Source: DAOTTI01 sp034437795 | GTDB lineage: Bacteria > Chloroflexota > UBA11872 > UBA12225 | Direction: 5' to 3' | NCBI GenBank assembly: GCA_034437795.1 | Contig: DAOTTI010000260.1 | Location: forward strand, 1-10,982 | Length of the DNA: 10,982 nucleotides | In this document: piece by piece, positions 7,743-10,982 of the stretch | How positions within the stretch are numbered: position 1 is the first letter of the stretch | Layout of the letters: the number at the start of each line of letters is the position of its first letter | Translations under genes and position numbers: made by a program | The notes under the pieces: model-generated | Database searches by the model: none | What the model saw: the letters and a program-made list of their open reading frames with translations, nothing else | Told to the model about the DNA's origin: nothing

Positions 7743-7779
7743 CCCGGAACTTTCGAAGCGTCCGGGACGTGCTGGACGC
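7743..7779 (+). promoter_or_regulatory. Overlapping alternative hairpins in the protease leader
   Basis: Hairpin A pairs CCCGGA (7743-7748) with TCCGGG (7761-7766), with an inner CTT/AAG extension. Hairpin B pairs GCGTCC (7758-7763) with GGACGC (7774-7779). They share bases 7761-7763 in their stems, so in RNA they exclude each other. A 10-bp palindrome CCCCCGGGGG follows at 7808-7817. A switching leader is possible, but chance pairing in GC-rich DNA is also plausible. Confidence 0.3.
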
Positions 7780-7833
7780 TAATGACTACTATGGGCGTAG
7801 CCTGGGACCCCCGGGGGATATCTAGGCACCCCT

Positions 7834-7841
7834 GGAGGAGG
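7834..7841 (+). promoter_or_regulatory. Strong Shine-Dalgarno GGAGGAGG for the subtilase
   Basis: GGAGGAGG ends six bases before GTG 7848, an ideal distance. This decides the protease start against the upstream in-frame ATG at 7782, which has no good ribosome site. A GTG at 7843 is nearer but is in the wrong frame. Confidence 0.75.
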
Positions 7842-7847
7842 CGTGAA

Positions 7848-9221
<1,374 letters not shown>

Positions 9222-9233
<12 letters not shown>

Positions 9234-9247
9234 CGGCGGCTACTGAC
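9222..9247 (+). repeat. 13-bp tandem duplication across the subtilase stop codon
   Basis: The sequence GGTGGCTACTGAC (9222-9234) is followed at once by GGCGGCTACTGAC (9235-9247), one mismatch apart. The first copy carries the true TGA. The second repeats it in another frame and is not translated as part of the protease. Confidence 0.7.
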
Positions 9248-9262
9248 ACAGGAGGATCCGCG

Positions 9263-9901
9263 CTAGCACCAGCGGCCGATGTGCTGCTCCACGTACTGGG
9301 CGCCGGCCGTATCGCCTACTTTTGATAGATAGCTCGCCTGGGCGCGCAGGCTCCTGGCCTCGCCGTCGCAGCCGTAGACGGGGTGGCTTGCGGTGAGCCA
9401 GTTCCTGACGTGCACCGCCTCATGGAGGATGGAGCCGCCGGCCCAGGGAAGCGAGTAGACGGCGCTACGCCCCTCGATCTGAATGATCCTGGACCCGCCC
9501 CAGGAATAGTTGGTCGGCCCCTCCTTGATGGCGGTGACGTAGGCGGCGACGACGGCGAAATCGTCCGGCGACCGCGCCCTCATCAGCGCCAGGGCCGCGT
9601 TGATGCCGCGCACGAACGCGTCCGAGCCGGTCACCACCGGGCCGGTGGCCCCGCTTGCGGGGGCTGACGCGGCGACCGGTGCCGCGCCGGGCGGACCGGC
9701 CGCCAGGAGCCCCGCGGAGGGGGCGATGAGCGAGTTCAGGTCCAGGGCCCGTGTGGCGGGGGAGGCCTGTGCGCCGGTGGCCGCCGGCGCCGGATCACTC
9801 CTGGTCTCCGCGCGCGCCACGGCGGGCGGCAGCGACACCAGGAGCAGCACCACCACGCCCGCCAGCGCCGTCGCTCCCCAGTATCGCCTCGGCCTTGCCA
9901 C
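9263..9901 (-). CDS. Small secreted protein with HEAVH zinc-peptidase-like motif
   Basis: I chose GTG 9901 because it gives a clean signal peptide: ARPRRYWG, a hydrophobic core (LAGVVVLLLVSLPP) and cleavage near AVARA^E (31/32). GGGAG lies nine bases before it. The product is 212 residues. The frame stays open to an ATG at 10066, but the added 55 residues are Ser/Pro/Cys/Arg-rich and would bury the signal peptide. An Ala/Pro-rich linker (about 32-90) leads to a compact domain (about 91-212). SILHEAVHVRNW places H160, E161 and H164 as a likely zinc site, and E181 in CDGEARSLRAQ is a candidate third ligand 17 residues on, as in gluzincin peptidases. C178 and C212 could form a disulfide. I do not recognise a named family. 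The protein may be a minimal metallopeptidase or a non-catalytic relative. It converges on the subtilase. Confidence 0.75.
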   Translation of the reverse strand: MARPRRYWGATALAGVVVLLLVSLPPAVARAETRSDPAPAATGAQASPATRALDLNSLIAPSAGLLAAGPPGAAPVAASAPASGATGPVVTGSDAFVRGINAALALMRARSPDDFAVVAAYVTAIKEGPTNYSWGGSRIIQIEGRSAVYSLPWAGGSILHEAVHVRNWLTASHPVYGCDGEARSLRAQASYLSKVGDTAGAQYVEQHIGRWC

Positions 9902-9910
9902 CTCGCTGCG

Positions 9911-9945
9911 CTCCCAGCCACCAAGACAACGCCGGCGGCTGGGAG
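9911..9945 (-). promoter_or_regulatory. Inverted repeat that would sequester the HEAVH gene's ribosome site
   Basis: CTCCCAGCC (9911-9919) and GGCTGGGAG (9937-9945) form a perfect 9-bp inverted repeat with a 17-base spacer. Read on the minus strand, the 3' arm ends in GGGAG, the only Shine-Dalgarno-like sequence at a workable distance from GTG 9901. A folded mRNA would therefore hide the ribosome site. If the longer start at 10066 were used, this would simply be coding sequence. Confidence 0.45.
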
Positions 9946-10152
9946 AACGTGATGGGCCGGTGAGAAAAGGAACCGGACTTCGGCAGCTGGGACATGACGG
10001 GCCGGTGACCGGTGCGTGGCTCTCAACCGAATTGCAACCGCACCCGCATCGTGAGGCAGCCGGCACTCAACAACCGGGGAGTAGTATGTGCGTGACCGCG
10101 CCTCAGCCGCTGGCGGCATCTGGCGGCATTACTGGCCTGCACAGGCGCGAAT
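9946..10152. other. Divergent intergenic region with spaced GGGCCGGTGA repeats
   Basis: The whole gap between the divergent starts 9901 and 10165 is 263 bases. A 13-base element GA(T/C)GGGCCGGTGA occurs at 9951-9963 and 9996-10008, 45 bases apart. The second copy overlaps a palindrome CCGGTGACCGG (10002-10012). Such spacing could fit binding sites for a regulator of one or both genes. I found no convincing promoter pair; a TAGTAT at 10082-10087 lacks a matching -35. Confidence 0.35.
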
Positions 10153-10158
10153 GGAGAG
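10153..10158 (+). promoter_or_regulatory. Shine-Dalgarno GGAGAG for glf
   Basis: GGAGAG ends six bases before GTG 10165. That GTG is the only ATG or GTG in frame between the stop at 10093-10095 and the conserved FAD-binding start, so this site fixes the start of the mutase gene and its long N-terminal extension. Confidence 0.65.
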
Positions 10159-10164
10159 CCTGGA

Positions 10165-10982
10165 GTGGCAGAAACAGAAGTAGAGACAATCGATGCGATC
10201 CCCGCGATCGGCAGGATCGACGCGGCGGCCCTGCTGGCGCCGACGGATGCCTCCGCCGATGGCTGGAACGAGACCACGCCCGGCCAGCATGAAGGAGCGA
10301 ATGGCCGCCTCGTCTACGGCGGGGTCAAGACGGCGTTCGACTATCTAATCGTCGGCGCGGGGTTTGCGGGGAGCGTGCTCGCGGAGCGGCTGGCGAGCCA
10401 GGCCGGCAAGCGAGTGCTGATCGTCGACCGGCGCCCGCACATCGGCGGGAATGCCTACGACCACTACGACGACGCTGGCGTACTGGTGCACAAGTACGGG
10501 CCGCACATCTTTCACACTAACTCAGCTCGCGTGTTCGCCTACCTGTCGCAGTTCACCGCCTGGCGCCCTTACGAGCACCGGGTGCTGGCTCACGTCGATG
10601 GTCAGTACCTTCCCTTCCCGATCAACCGCACGACGGTCAGCCGGTTCTACGGCGTAACGCTCCGAACGGAGGACGAGTGCGCCGCCTTCCTGGCCACCAT
10701 TGCTGAGAAGGTTGAGCGCCTGCGCACTGCGGAGGATCCGGTGGTGAGCCGCGTGGGCCGGGCGATGTGCGAGAAGTTCTTTACCAACTACACGCGCCGG
10801 CACTGGGGCCTGGACCTGACGGAACTCGACGCCTCAGTGACGGCGCGGGTTGCCCCGCGGCTGAACGATGACGACCGGTACTTCACTGACACGTACCAGT
10901 ACATGCCCCTGCACGGCTACACGCGCATGTTCGAGAACATGCTCAGCCATCACAACATCAAGATCCTGCTCAACACCGACTA
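10165..10982 (+). CDS. glf: UDP-galactopyranose mutase, 3'-partial
   Basis: The first 272 codons are visible and the gene runs off the window. The enzyme is a flavoprotein that interconverts UDP-galactopyranose and UDP-galactofuranose, the donor for galactofuranose in cell-surface glycans. The FAD-binding Rossmann motif is at 61-69 (LIVGAGFAG), followed by DRRPHIGGNAYDHYD and YGPHIFHTN (His114 in GPHIF), a hallmark of this family. YLPFPINRTTVSRFYG, FTNYTRRHWGLD, TARVAPRL and DRYFTDTYQYMPLHGYT are further typical blocks. From memory, family members usually begin a few residues before the FAD motif. Here about 57 residues precede FDYLIVGAG, rich in Ala/Glu/Asp/Gly, with no signal peptide. The enzyme should be cytoplasmic. 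Neighbouring glycan genes may lie to the right. The product assignment is firm; only the start is open to doubt. Confidence 0.96.
   Translation, partial: MAETEVETIDAIPAIGRIDAAALLAPTDASADGWNETTPGQHEGANGRLVYGGVKTAFDYLIVGAGFAGSVLAERLASQAGKRVLIVDRRPHIGGNAYDHYDDAGVLVHKYGPHIFHTNSARVFAYLSQFTAWRPYEHRVLAHVDGQYLPFPINRTTVSRFYGVTLRTEDECAAFLATIAEKVERLRTAEDPVVSRVGRAMCEKFFTNYTRRHWGLDLTELDASVTARVAPRLNDDDRYFTDTYQYMPLHGYTRMFENMLSHHNIKILLNTD

Larger units (their letters stand above)
7278..7847. other. Long divergent intergenic region with repeats, no gene seen
   Basis: About 570 bases separate the starts of the minus-strand transporter and the plus-strand protease. Several open frames cross it, but all are Arg/Pro/Ala-rich without recognisable motifs. 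The stretch holds a palindrome GCGGGCCCGC (7453-7462), a doubled GGCCGCGTTG (around 7506-7526), a 36-bp direct repeat, an 8-bp inverted repeat at 7681-7712 and overlapping hairpins just before the protease gene. It must contain promoters for both flanking genes, but I could not place a convincing -35/-10 pair. Confidence 0.55.

Noticed and set aside
10289..10303. ATG codons at 10289 and 10301 as closer starts for glf
   Set aside because: Both are in another frame, which meets a TAA shortly after; they cannot start the mutase.

Overview
This GC-rich window most likely comes from a member of the Chloroflexota, in the Thermomicrobia/Sphaerobacter sphere. The main clue is the first gene, whose YFPETGY...FGYPVS module I know mainly from secreted Chloroflexota proteins. 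This assignment is inference; no rRNA or other marker gene is present. Seven protein genes are supported. Two are cut by the window edges.

Left part (2-5187, + strand): an apparent three-gene operon. A secreted or surface module protein, open at the left edge, overlaps by one base (TGATG) the start of a very large HlyD/MacA-type periplasmic adaptor of 835 residues. The adaptor is followed after 33 bp by a MacB-type ABC permease. About 480 residues of the adaptor, between its two lipoyl half-motifs, are a tandem array of roughly 25-residue helical repeats marked by NPxPxD. This is the most unusual structure in the window. The ATPase expected with such an adaptor and permease is not in the window.

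Middle (5188-7847): a convergent intergenic stretch with GC-rich inverted repeats, then a minus-strand SLC13/DASS-type transporter with two TrkA-C (RCK_C) domains between its membrane halves. Next is about 570 bp of apparently non-coding DNA between divergent genes. It holds a near-perfect 36-bp direct repeat and several inverted repeats.

Right part (7848-10982): a secreted subtilisin-family protease with an I9-type propeptide and a complete catalytic triad. It converges on a small secreted protein with an HEAVH zinc-peptidase-like motif, whose likely ribosome binding site lies inside a 9-bp inverted repeat. Divergent from that gene is the 5' two-thirds or so of a UDP-galactopyranose mutase (glf), pointing to galactofuranose-containing surface glycan. 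The common thread is the cell envelope and secreted proteins: efflux or lipid/peptide export, anion uptake, extracellular proteolysis and surface sugar synthesis. I see no RNA genes, CRISPR arrays, insertion sequences or phage genes.
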